Assembly (NCBI RefSeq): GCF_900460215.1
Contig: NZ_UHIA01000004.1
Coordinates: forward strand, 876,001-940,000
DNA length: 64,000 nucleotides
DNA from: Suttonella indologenes
GTDB taxonomy: Bacteria; Pseudomonadota; Gammaproteobacteria; Cardiobacteriales; Cardiobacteriaceae
Direction: 5' to 3'
Shown here in pieces: positions 9,655 to 17,780 of this stretch. Both the position numbers and the translations under genes were made by a program. Numbering within the stretch: position 1 is the stretch's first letter; every line of letters starts with the position of its first letter. A model generated the notes under the pieces. It saw nothing but the letters and a program-made list of their open reading frames with translations, had not been told where the DNA came from and ran no database searches.

Positions 9655-9669
9655 ATCACATTCACTCAT
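9655..9669 (-). pseudogene. Remnant of an RTX-type gene start (first five codons)
   Basis: Downstream of the membrane-protein gene, an AAGGAGAG ribosome-binding site precedes ATG AGT GAA TGT GAT (MSECD). The same five codons start the 50-residue remnant at 12659-12811. Here the sequence breaks directly into the tolC fragment. The ATG overlaps the stop of the upstream gene, as in the other copy. This marks the place of a deleted RTX gene. Confidence 0.55.
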
Positions 9670-10173
9670 TTTTCTCTCTCCTTAAAGCAAGGACTGCAAA
9701 GTAGCCCATACTATAACAAATTGCGACCATAACTAATAATTCTGAACCTGAAACGATAACAAGGTTAGGGTGACCAGTACTAGAATAACCATAATCTTGA
9801 TTAGAGCTAAACAAATTGTACGCCATTAGATACGCAATCCAAAGCTGACCAAATATTAGTTTTTTGCTAAAATAGCGAGGGATATCTATTGCCCATTGAA
9901 TATTTTTTTGTTTATTAAATTTAAACAGACTTAATATAAAAAAAGAAGAAAATAAAATTCCTAAAGGTATGGTTAAGTAGGTTCTAAAAAACACATGCTG
10001 TGCATCTGCATTTGCAGCATGAGAAATTATATTTATGTATATACCATAATTATCAAGAGACTTATTTAATTCAGAAAATAAACTATTCCATGAAAGAGGC
10101 AGAAAAATAAAACAATAAATACATGCTGGCAAAAAAACAATACAAAAAATTGATTGATAGGAGTATATCTCAT
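9662..10173 (-). pseudogene. Frameshifted paralogue of the membrane protein at 12804-13325
   Basis: From residue 18 onward the product matches the 173-residue protein encoded at 12804-13325 (shared PACIYCFIF, IPLGILFS, LFKFNKQKNIQWA, CYxMGYFA, LALRREKNE). ATG at 10173 begins MRYTPINQFFVLFF as in that paralogue, but a run of seven T (minus strand, 10131-10137) replaces the eight needed to keep frame (nine T followed by CC in the paralogue). The reading frame therefore ends after about 36 codons. The ATG at 10132 restores the frame but has no ribosome-binding site. It could be a simple pseudogene or a phase-variable gene in the OFF state. Confidence 0.7.
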
Positions 10174-10176
10174 ATT

Positions 10177-11877
10177 TTATCCTTGGGGCTGAAGTAGATT
10201 ATCATTAAATTTCACACCATTTCCGCAGAGTTCTGAGCTGCTGAAACGGTGTCTCATAATTAAATCGAAGCACCAGGTGCCCAGATAGCCATGCCCTGTG
10301 AGATGCTCAAGCGTCACTAATTGGCGGGCATCCATCACATGCGGATAAATTTTCTTAGGATCGCGGCTATAAGGATCAACGTCCTCACTGCCTGTCCAGC
10401 GATAAATTAAGACATCTAGCAAAGATTCACGCTTAGTTTCATCTGCGGCAATATATTCTTCTACCATTGCTTTGAGCTTGCTGTCTTTGCTCATTGCTAT
10501 CTGTAAGTTAGGTACATTGCCAAAACCATACACATCAGGAAGAGATAAAATCTCATCAGATATATCCACATCACCAAGATATTTTGAGTCAGCTGTATTG
10601 ACCTTGAACCATACGTCTTCAATATTAGATACGCCACCATCTGTCCAATTAACTTCGGCTCGGTGTGATATCTGATTTCCCGACTCATCGGTTTCTTTGA
10701 CAGTCTGAGCCTGTACGCTAATAGATGCGATACCAAGTTCATCAAGTGAATATAATTCACCATCTTCCGTTTTGGCATTAATATTTTTATCCCGCCAAAC
10801 TTTGAGTTTTGACCAGATAGAGTCGGTCGATGAAATGATACCGTCGCCGTTTTCATCATATTGATGAAGAGCGGCAAAACCATCAGAAGCTAAAGTCCCA
10901 TCTTTTAATGCGGTATGATTACCAAAAAGCTCCGCACCATTATCAATTTTTCCATTGCCGTTTAGGTCTAATACTAGTAAGCCGTCATGCTCATCTAGCC
11001 AACCAGTTCGCTCTGCAAAACCAGAATTATCTAAGTCAAAGCGTGTAGAAATACCTAAAGGAAAAGTTTGAATACCATTTTTGTTTAAATCAATAACCAA
11101 AGGTGATGTGGTACATTCCGCTTCAGATATATTGGGTTGATTATCTGTACATTGATTCCCTTTAGGAATTTCGTTCCCAGTAAAAGCTTTATAAGCTTTG
11201 TCATAAAGCCAACCTAGTCCTGTGCTAACAGGGTAACTTAGTAAAGCTCCACCAAGCATAGCCGCAACTGGACCAACAGCAGGAATAAAAGAAAGTAATC
11301 CTCTAGTTATAAAATTTGATGAGACTGCAACGAATGAATTTTTTGCTGCTTGAGCAGTATTACAATTTCCAACTATATCAACTATAGGTACAATTGCATT
11401 AGCTACATTTCCAGCAACACTTAAATTCTTACCTAGTTGTGTTGCAAATTTTTGGGCGTTTCTTTGGATTGAATTAATATCATCCCTTATTTCATAATAA
11501 GTTTGTGCCTTTTTCCAATAGTATTGTTTATCCGCTTCAGAATATATATATCCTTTAGAAGACATATAATCATACACTCTTTGTCCTGTATTATAGTTAT
11601 TTTTAACAAATTGACTAAATTGATTCGAGATATCTTTTCTAAATTTATCAGACCCTAATTCATTAAGAACTCCTCTCAATGTACTATGCCTATTTATAAC
11701 CTTTTTAGCAAAATAGTCAGAACCATATTTATCCAATAGAAATTGTTTATAGAATTTAAACTTTTCCGATGCTTCATCAATTGATGCTGCATTAGCATAC
11801 ATCTGAACCCAGTTATTAAGATCATTAGCAAGTTCAGAGTAATCTTTAGGTTGTTTATTCTCACAGACATTACTCAT
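10177..11877 (-). CDS. Truncated RTX gene: head and FrpC-like module only
   Basis: 566 residues. A unique head (1-250) includes a hydrophobic hairpin near 185-225. The FrpC-like module follows (about 258-430, Ser258-Pro259 in place of the cleavable Asp-Pro), then the shared block with RWTGSEDVDPYSRD, stopping after GHGYLGTWC. From there the last 30 residues (FDLIMRHRF...NLLQPQG) are not RTX sequence: the overlapping frame reads like the C-terminus of a transposase and the end carries the IS-end-like word at 10185-10201. All RTX repeats and the secretion signal are missing, so export by a type I system is unlikely. A membrane-protein gene lies 18 bases upstream. Confidence 0.8.
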   Translation of the reverse strand: MSNVCENKQPKDYSELANDLNNWVQMYANAASIDEASEKFKFYKQFLLDKYGSDYFAKKVINRHSTLRGVLNELGSDKFRKDISNQFSQFVKNNYNTGQRVYDYMSSKGYIYSEADKQYYWKKAQTYYEIRDDINSIQRNAQKFATQLGKNLSVAGNVANAIVPIVDIVGNCNTAQAAKNSFVAVSSNFITRGLLSFIPAVGPVAAMLGGALLSYPVSTGLGWLYDKAYKAFTGNEIPKGNQCTDNQPNISEAECTTSPLVIDLNKNGIQTFPLGISTRFDLDNSGFAERTGWLDEHDGLLVLDLNGNGKIDNGAELFGNHTALKDGTLASDGFAALHQYDENGDGIISSTDSIWSKLKVWRDKNINAKTEDGELYSLDELGIASISVQAQTVKETDESGNQISHRAEVNWTDGGVSNIEDVWFKVNTADSKYLGDVDISDEILSLPDVYGFGNVPNLQIAMSKDSKLKAMVEEYIAADETKRESLLDVLIYRWTGSEDVDPYSRDPKKIYPHVMDARQLVTLEHLTGHGYLGTWCFDLIMRHRFSSSELCGNGVKFNDNLLQPQG

Positions 11878-11895
11878 AGTAATTCTCCTTAAGTT

Positions 11896-12627
11896 TTATT
11901 TCTCACAAAATTTATAAAAAGCGTATGATGAAGCTATGGATGTGGTAATTGCATCCATTTCTGATTTTCTATAAAAAAATAGGCTAAAATAACATAACCT
12001 GTATATTAAAAAGAAAACAATAAAAAAAAGAAGACAAAAATAGTTTATTATTCCAGCAGGAGAGATATCAAAATCATACCTAGTCACATTACTATAAGTA
12101 GATAGTACCTCAACCATTGGTGCCGCCAATAATAAAACTAAAATTACAAAAGATACTACAATTATATCAGCATAATATAAGAAAAAATTTTTCCAAGAAT
12201 CAAAATTCCTAACAATGACAAAATATTTTCTTGCAAGAAACAAAACCATCAAAGTATACAAAATAATAAATATAAAAAAATAACCTTTTAGTAGATATTG
12301 CTTTTCTGGCATTTTAGTAATACTAAAAAAAATACCTACTTTATTTATTGAATCAAAATAAAAATAATCGTAGAAATTATAAATAAGAAACCCAGATATT
12401 ATTGATACCATAACAAATGGGGGAATAAAATATATTCCCAATGTTTCAGCTATTCGCCTTTCTTTATTTTGTTCAGATTTTTTATAAAGATTAAAATAAT
12501 CAATATAGAATTTTCTATCTTGCATATGAATAATATTATATATTTTAAACTCTCTATTATAAAAATCTTCTTTCAAAACATTAGTTGAAAAATCTATCAA
12601 CTTATTAGTGAACTCACTATCAGACAT
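11896..12627 (-). CDS. Small membrane protein paired with the truncated RTX gene downstream
   Basis: 243 residues, AT-rich. About four hydrophobic segments are visible (near residues 70-92, 112-132, 148-172 and 193-217), with a charged N-terminal cytoplasmic-looking region (KFYIDYFNLYKKSEQNKERR). It has no family I recognise and is not obviously similar to the other membrane proteins of the cluster. Its position directly upstream of the RTX gene that starts at 11877 suggests a partner specific to that RTX head; this is inferred from the repeated gene order. Confidence 0.75.
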   Translation of the reverse strand: MSDSEFTNKLIDFSTNVLKEDFYNREFKIYNIIHMQDRKFYIDYFNLYKKSEQNKERRIAETLGIYFIPPFVMVSIISGFLIYNFYDYFYFDSINKVGIFFSITKMPEKQYLLKGYFFIFIILYTLMVLFLARKYFVIVRNFDSWKNFFLYYADIIVVSFVILVLLLAAPMVEVLSTYSNVTRYDFDISPAGIINYFCLLFFIVFFLIYRLCYFSLFFYRKSEMDAITTSIASSYAFYKFCEK

Positions 12628-12658
12628 CTATAGACTCCGAAAATTTATTTTATTTAAA

Positions 12659-12811
12659 TCAAAAATAAAAAAGGTGCACAGGCTTGACGAATCTAGTCAT
12701 AAGCAGACTCTGAGGTAAAACATCAACACCATTATAGACAGAGATAGCAACTGTCATGATATCATCAGAAGAACTTTTTCCCATATTATCTCTATTATCA
12801 CATTCACTCAT
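12659..12811 (-). CDS. 50-residue remnant RTX head (MSECD...)
   Basis: An AAGGAGAG site 6 bases before ATG 12811 is among the best ribosome-binding sites in the cluster. The ATG overlaps the stop of the membrane-protein gene at 12804. The frame gives MSECDNRDNMGKSSSDDIMT and continues to TGA at 12659-12661. The same start is found at 9655-9669, where it is cut after five codons. By position it is the beginning of an RTX gene whose remainder was deleted. It might still make a short peptide. Homology to RTX heads is positional, not seen in sequence. Confidence 0.5.
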   Translation of the reverse strand: MSECDNRDNMGKSSSDDIMTVAISVYNGVDVLPQSLLMTRFVKPVHLFYF

Positions 12812-13325
12812 TTTTTTCTCTCCTTAAAGCAAGTATTGCAAAGTAGCCCATACAATAACAAATAGTCATCATAATTAGAAATTCTGCTCCTCCGACAAGG
12901 AAAGAACTGCTTTCAGTAAGATGAGATTTATTAGTATAGGCATGTTCAGCGCCAATTAAAATATAACCTATAATTGAATAGATCCAGAGCATGCCATATT
13001 TTAATTTCCTAGAAAAATAATATGGTAACTCTACAGCCCATTGAATATTTTTTTGTTTATTAAATTTAAACAAGCTTAATGTAAAAATTAAAGAAAATAA
13101 GATACCTAATGGAATGGTTATATAAGCTCTTAAAAATGTATGTATATTTTTTGCGTCAAAAGCTGCCCCTAAAGAAATAAAATTTGTATAAAAATTATTA
13201 TGGTAATCGAAATTAAAATACGCATCTAGAGAATTATTCCACGCAAATGGAAAAAAAATAAAACAATAAATACATGCTGGAAAAAAAAACAATACAAAAA
13301 ATTGATTGATGGGAGTATATCTCAT
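12804..13325 (-). CDS. Four-helix membrane protein upstream of the remnant RTX head
   Basis: 173 residues with hydrophobic segments near 8-28, 66-90, 105-122 and 140-165. The C-terminus LALRREKNE is shared with the frameshifted copy at 9662-10173. It starts three bases after the stop of the truncated RTX gene at 13329 and its own stop overlaps the start of the 50-residue remnant. A run of nine T near codon 13 (plus-strand A run 13281-13289) keeps the frame here. Function unknown; from the repeated gene order it was probably the partner of the deleted RTX protein. Confidence 0.75.
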   Translation of the reverse strand: MRYTPINQFFVLFFFPACIYCFIFFPFAWNNSLDAYFNFDYHNNFYTNFISLGAAFDAKNIHTFLRAYITIPLGILFSLIFTLSLFKFNKQKNIQWAVELPYYFSRKLKYGMLWIYSIIGYILIGAEHAYTNKSHLTESSSFLVGGAEFLIMMTICYCMGYFAILALRREKNE

Positions 13326-13328
13326 AAT

Positions 13329-14822
13329 TTATTCTTGGGGCTGAAGTAGATTAGCATTAAATTTCACACCATTTCTGCAAAGTTTTGAGGTGCTGAGATG
13401 GTCTCCCATAGTTGAACCCCAGCACCAAGTACCCAGATAGCCATGCCCTGTGAGATGCTCAAGCGTCACTAATTGGCGGGCATCCATCACATGCGGATAA
13501 ATTTTCTTAGGATCGCGGCTATAAGGATCAACATCCTCACTGCCTGTCCAGCGATAAATTAAGTCATCTAGCAAAGATTCACGCTTAGTTTCAGCTAAAG
13601 GTTCAAAGGTTGCCGCCGCTTCGCGTAAATCTCGCAAATTGCCTACGCCTTTTAAGTTCATCCATAATAATTGTTCTGATGTGAGAGGAATTTTTTCTAC
13701 ATATTCAGAAACCAAAGTATTGCGCGTAAAGTTTACATCCCCCATCTCAGCAGTTGAACCATCTAATTTTTCATAACTGCCTTTTTGGGTAATCGTGTTA
13801 TCACCTTCAAGTTTCTCATCAACAGCGGTGTGTTCAAGGTTCAGTGCTTTTACGCCGGCGGCTTCAAGCGTTAATAATTCGCCGTCATCGGTAATACCGT
13901 TGCTGTTTACGTCTCTCCAAATCCGCAGCTCGGCAAAATCAGCATCATTGGCATCCACTTTGCCGTCTTGATTGCTGTCAAATTCCGCTAATGCTTCATA
14001 GCCGTTTTTAGCAAGCGCACCGCTTTTAAGTTCATAGGCGTCACCAAAAATCTCACGGCCATTATTGATCTTGCCATCTTGGTTAATGTCGCGGACTAAA
14101 ATACCGTCATTGGCATCCACCCAACCTATCGCATTGCGGATGCCGTTGGCATTATCATCAAACATCACTGCACGGTTTACCGCTGCTGCAAGGGTTTTAA
14201 TCCCATTGCCATCAAGATCAATAATCAAGGGATCGGTGAAATAGTATTTTTGCTCCTTTGAACGATCCAAATCTAGCCATGGATTCATCCAATCCGGGAA
14301 AGCAGAATAAACAAATTTTGACCAATCTTCAGCTTTTTCCCAAAGAAAACCTTTGAAATTATCAGCGTTAAAGAAGTCATCAGCCGCCATAATTGAGTTA
14401 CCATCATTATAAGTATGATCGCCGTATTCTTTAATAAATATACCAGCTACAGAAAAAATCTCTCCTGCTTTAAAGCCACGAGAAGCTAAACCATCTCCTG
14501 CCGCAACAAATAAATTACCTAGGAGATTATTTAAATCATGTAGATTAATTTCATTTTTCTGAGTTATAGATTGATATATTTTAGCCGCATCATTAGCCAA
14601 AGATAATGTAGAAAGTGATGAAGATGCGTTATTTGTTAATTCATTACCCTTCCCTAAGGAATCTCCCATATTGGCAACAACCTGAACCATAGATATAGTA
14701 TCTTCTAAAACATCTCTAGTAGATTTATTAGCTAAATCGTTAATATAAGAGTTAGCTATATCTGTAGCAGACATTCCATCACTATAAAAGTCATACATTT
14801 GTCTTAATGTTGAATATATCAT
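13329..14822 (-). CDS. Truncated RTX gene retaining the Asp-Pro self-processing site
   Basis: 497 residues. A helical head (1-190) precedes a FrpC-like module beginning YYFTDPLIIDLDGNG, so Asp197-Pro198 matches the Asp-Pro bond that is cut calcium-dependently in Neisseria FrpC and Actinobacillus ApxIVA. EF-hand-like loops DxNxDG follow (about 215-300). The product joins the block RWTGSEDVDPYSRD and stops after GHGYLGTWCWG with a 28-residue tail ending NLLQPQE that is IS-derived (word at 13337-13353). It has no RTX repeats and no C-terminal secretion signal. If translated it might still self-cleave inside the cell; that is inference. The preceding gene ends five bases upstream. Confidence 0.8.
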   Translation of the reverse strand: MIYSTLRQMYDFYSDGMSATDIANSYINDLANKSTRDVLEDTISMVQVVANMGDSLGKGNELTNNASSSLSTLSLANDAAKIYQSITQKNEINLHDLNNLLGNLFVAAGDGLASRGFKAGEIFSVAGIFIKEYGDHTYNDGNSIMAADDFFNADNFKGFLWEKAEDWSKFVYSAFPDWMNPWLDLDRSKEQKYYFTDPLIIDLDGNGIKTLAAAVNRAVMFDDNANGIRNAIGWVDANDGILVRDINQDGKINNGREIFGDAYELKSGALAKNGYEALAEFDSNQDGKVDANDADFAELRIWRDVNSNGITDDGELLTLEAAGVKALNLEHTAVDEKLEGDNTITQKGSYEKLDGSTAEMGDVNFTRNTLVSEYVEKIPLTSEQLLWMNLKGVGNLRDLREAAATFEPLAETKRESLLDDLIYRWTGSEDVDPYSRDPKKIYPHVMDARQLVTLEHLTGHGYLGTWCWGSTMGDHLSTSKLCRNGVKFNANLLQPQE

Positions 14823-14826
14823 TTCC

Positions 14827-15282
14827 CTATCTCCTCTTATCTAACAAAAAGAAAAAAGCTGAAAAAACTAAAAGAACCATCAATCCGACTTTAAATTTTA
14901 ATATTTCGAGTTTTATAGTTGATATTTGATTATATTCTTGTGAATTTTTACATGATGCAGAAGTAATAACTTTCCTTGTTTCTTTATCACCAGGCGAATA
15001 AATGTCAACATAAGATATTTTCGTCTCTTTGTTATGACACACATCAAAATATTCTGGGGAATAAAGTTTGCCAAATAAGTTAAAAGAATAGCCAATCCCT
15101 TTATCTAAAATAACAACATCATTCTTTTGATTATTAAAATCAATATCTTCTGGAATTTTTGTTGAAAAAAACAACACAAGTCCAATCATTATGGTACACA
15201 TTGTCATAAAAAACGTTTTCCATTCGATACCCAAAAAGAATAAGGAATAGATAAAATAACTCCTAAAAATAGGATAGACCAA
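14827..15282 (-). CDS. Two-helix membrane protein upstream of the Asp-Pro RTX gene
   Basis: Up to 151 residues: a hydrophobic segment near 25-42, a polar middle of about 80 residues with two cysteines (FDVCHN and SASCKN), and a C-terminal helix near 128-147 ending DKRR. The two-helix plan with a cysteine-bearing middle resembles the 211-residue protein at 8429-9064. The start is uncertain: the frame opens with TTG at 15282, while the first ATG (codon 26) lies just before the first helix and has no clear ribosome-binding site. Function unknown. Confidence 0.65.
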   Translation of the reverse strand: MVYPIFRSYFIYSLFFLGIEWKTFFMTMCTIMIGLVLFFSTKIPEDIDFNNQKNDVVILDKGIGYSFNLFGKLYSPEYFDVCHNKETKISYVDIYSPGDKETRKVITSASCKNSQEYNQISTIKLEILKFKVGLMVLLVFSAFFFLLDKRR

Positions 15283-15573
15283 CCAAAACAGACATATGAA
15301 ATCAGAACCAATATTAAGCTAACGAAATATTTTATCTTCATACAGAATAACTTTATAATAAATTGCATAAATATATATACTGATAATTTTATGAATATAC
15401 ATAAATTTTATCAACCTCTTTCAAACTCGTCAAAATTGTTTTCATTTTTATCTAGCCACTTGCATTGAACTTTATAGCCAGCTTTCTCAGCTCAAAATAG
15501 TCTACTAGGCTTATAACAACCTTATGTTTTCTCAGCGTAATGGCATATATCATCTGTGGGTAGCTAATATATT
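15283..15573. other. Gene-free AT-rich spacer beyond the RTX cluster
   Basis: No convincing coding frame. Part of it (about 15435-15480) is related to the spacer near 9255-9300, as expected if both are copies of the flank downstream of tolC. Confidence 0.5.
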
Positions 15574-15704
15574 GAGACCTTTGTAAAATTCCGTTTTACA
15601 CGAATTTTCTCTACTGCTAGAAAAATCAAGGTACTGATTTAAATTCACTTTTTTAATTTTAAAAACTTGAGCTTCTCCAGTTTTTGGGGTTTTGCAAAGG
15701 TCTC
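15574..15704. mobile_element. 131-bp MITE with IS1106-like (IS5 family) ends
   Basis: The ends GAGACCTTTGTAAAA and TTTTGCAAAGGTCTC are 15-base inverted repeats with one mismatch, and the pentamer ATATT stands directly on both sides (15569-15573 and 15705-15709) as a likely target duplication. The terminal word matches the GAGACCTTTGCAAAA end that I recall for neisserial IS1106-type IS5-family elements. The interior has no transposase, so it would need one supplied in trans. It lies 15-20 bases past the stop of the tolC-family gene. Confidence 0.75.
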
Positions 15705-15723
15705 ATATTTCTATTGTGATGTA

Positions 15724-17211
15724 CTACTCAAACAGCATCTTTAAAGCGTTGATTTGCGTTTCCTGCCGGATCAAGCCGCTAAGCTGTAGTAAGGTGATCC
15801 ATGTGGTGATGTATTGATATTTTGCTTCTTGCAGCTGTTCAGCGGCATTGGCACGGTCTTTTTCTGCTTGCAGAATTTCAAGCGGATAGCTCATGCCGTA
15901 TTGATTGCCGAGTTTGGTGGCTTTTAGTTTGGCTTGGTTGGTTGCAAGCAGTTTTTCTTGGGCCGCTATTTGTGCTTTCCACCCTTGCAATGCGGTATAT
16001 TGCTGTTTGACGTTCAAAATAAGCTGCTCTTTTTCAGCACGATATTCAGCTTGTTTCTGTTTGACTAATGCTTCTTGCTGGCGGATTTTGCTTGATGTTT
16101 CGCCGCCGCTATAAAGCGGCAGGGTGAATTGAATGCCGACATACGTCCCTTTGTTACGGGTGTTATTGTTGCTGCCGTTTGTATAGCCGATGTTGTTGTG
16201 ATTATCTTGGTAGCCTGCGGTGAGTGATACTTGTGGATAGTGCCCGCTTTTGGCAACGGCTTCATCAGCTTGGCTTTTATCGATTTCTAATTGTTTGTTG
16301 CGTAGGGTGTTGCTGTTGGCGAGTGCCATATCAATCCAGTCGTTTTCTGTATAACGGCTGCTGAGGTCTGGAAGATGCCCTGTTTTGATCGGGGTAAGAC
16401 GGGTAGCGTTATGCCCTGTATAAGCTGCGAGTTTATTTTGTGCTGAAGTCAGGTCTGTTTGGGTTTTGATGATTTTGGCAACGGCAGCATCATAGTTTGC
16501 TTGCGCTTCATAGGTATCAAGAATCGTGCCTTGTCCAAGCTGGAAATTGCCTTGTGTCTGTTGAATTTGGGCTTGGTAGGCGGTTTTTTCTTCAGCGAGG
16601 CTTTTTAGTTTTTCTTGCGCCGCCAAGACTTCAAAGTAGGCTTTCGCGACTTCTAACATGAGGTCATCATCGCTGCACTGCAGCTGAGCTTCTCCAAGCT
16701 GTGCGGTGATTTTTTCCGCTTGGTACTGCGCCCAATGTGCTTTGTCGTAAAGCGGCTGTACGAGTTGGATATTCCAGCCATGTGTACGGTATTTGTCATA
16801 AGCATCTTGAGCGCGGTCGCTGTAGTTGGCATTCGCTGATATATGCGGCAAAAGCTGGGCTTTTGCTTGGTTTTGCGGTTCTTGAGCGGCATCACGAGCA
16901 TATTCTGCAGCATGATGAGTGGCTGCATATTGCTGCGCAGCCCGCCATGCTTCTATGAGAGAGAAAGATGTTTTTTCTGTACGGGATATAGGCAGTTCGC
17001 CAGTTTGTGAAAATTCGTTTGGTTTATCCGTGTGCAGGCTTGGCGGACTAGGCACGGCATAGGCTGTATGCTCGGCAGCTTTGCGGCTGTCTTGGGTAGG
17101 GGCAAGCGTGTTAGATGATGGCTGTTGTAAAGCGTTTTGTACGCAGGCTGTTAGGGTCAAAAGCGGTATGGCGGCGATAAGCAGCCGGCAGTAGTGATTG
17201 TTTCTGGTCAT
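15724..17211 (-). CDS. TolC-family outer-membrane efflux/secretion lipoprotein
   Basis: 495 residues with a lipoprotein signal (LLTLTAC, Cys23) followed by a disordered stretch and the two-part outer-membrane efflux repeat: long coiled coils with AQLLPHISANANYSD and GHYPQVSLTAGYQD starting the equivalent strand regions. It would form the outer-membrane channel of a type I secretion or efflux system. Its ATG overlaps the stop of the hlyD fragment (ATGA), so the two were co-transcribed. The neighbouring RTX genes are the obvious substrates, though no ABC exporter is present in the window. The last 80 codons are duplicated at 9406-9653. Confidence 0.88.
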   Translation of the reverse strand: MTRNNHYCRLLIAAIPLLTLTACVQNALQQPSSNTLAPTQDSRKAAEHTAYAVPSPPSLHTDKPNEFSQTGELPISRTEKTSFSLIEAWRAAQQYAATHHAAEYARDAAQEPQNQAKAQLLPHISANANYSDRAQDAYDKYRTHGWNIQLVQPLYDKAHWAQYQAEKITAQLGEAQLQCSDDDLMLEVAKAYFEVLAAQEKLKSLAEEKTAYQAQIQQTQGNFQLGQGTILDTYEAQANYDAAVAKIIKTQTDLTSAQNKLAAYTGHNATRLTPIKTGHLPDLSSRYTENDWIDMALANSNTLRNKQLEIDKSQADEAVAKSGHYPQVSLTAGYQDNHNNIGYTNGSNNNTRNKGTYVGIQFTLPLYSGGETSSKIRQQEALVKQKQAEYRAEKEQLILNVKQQYTALQGWKAQIAAQEKLLATNQAKLKATKLGNQYGMSYPLEILQAEKDRANAAEQLQEAKYQYITTWITLLQLSGLIRQETQINALKMLFE

Positions 17212-17780
17212 CGTTGTTTGAGGCTTTCGTCAAGTTTGGTTTGCAGCGGACTGAGCAGATAGTCCAGCACGCTGCGTTTGCCCGTTTTGATTTCTGCGGT
17301 AAGGTTCATGCCTGCACTTAGGCGGACAGGTTGACCGTCAATCATTAGGGTGTCTTTATCCAGTTTAATGGTTGCGGCATAGATTAAGCCAAGTTTCTCA
17401 TTTTCGATGGCATCGTAGCTGATATGTTCGACTTTGCCAGTGATATAGCCATAGCGTGTATAGGGGAAGGCTTCGATTTTAATGACCGCTGGCTGCCCTT
17501 GGCGAATAAAGCCGATATCCTTATTCAGTATCCATACGCTCGCGTGGAGCTGATAGTCATCAGGCACAATGACCATGACGCTTTGGGCTGCGGTCACAAC
17601 GCCGCCGATTGTGTGTACTGCCAGCTGCTGCACGGTGCCTGATACGGGTGCTTTGAGGGTAAGCAGTTGTTGCCGCTGCTGCGCTTTTTCAATTTGCGGA
17701 CTGAGTTGCGCAATTTGTTCATTCGCTTGGCGAATGGCATCTAGGGTATCACGGCGGAGGTTCTGCTCATTAACGCGGCG
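17208..17780 (-). pseudogene. hlyD-type membrane fusion protein, 5' end missing
   Basis: The frame reads back from the stop at 17208 through GKRSVLDYLLSPL, the biotinyl-lipoyl-like segment LTLKAPVSGTVQQLAVHT and a coiled coil (RRVNEQNLRRDTLDAI) to about 17780, giving some 190 residues against 400-480 for the family. The N-terminal transmembrane anchor and half of the periplasmic hairpin are missing. At that point the sequence turns into putP on the opposite strand. Without start and anchor the gene cannot work here; an internal ATG at 17633 would begin after the lipoyl half. The upstream hlyB-type exporter gene expected in this operon is lost with it. Confidence 0.85.
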
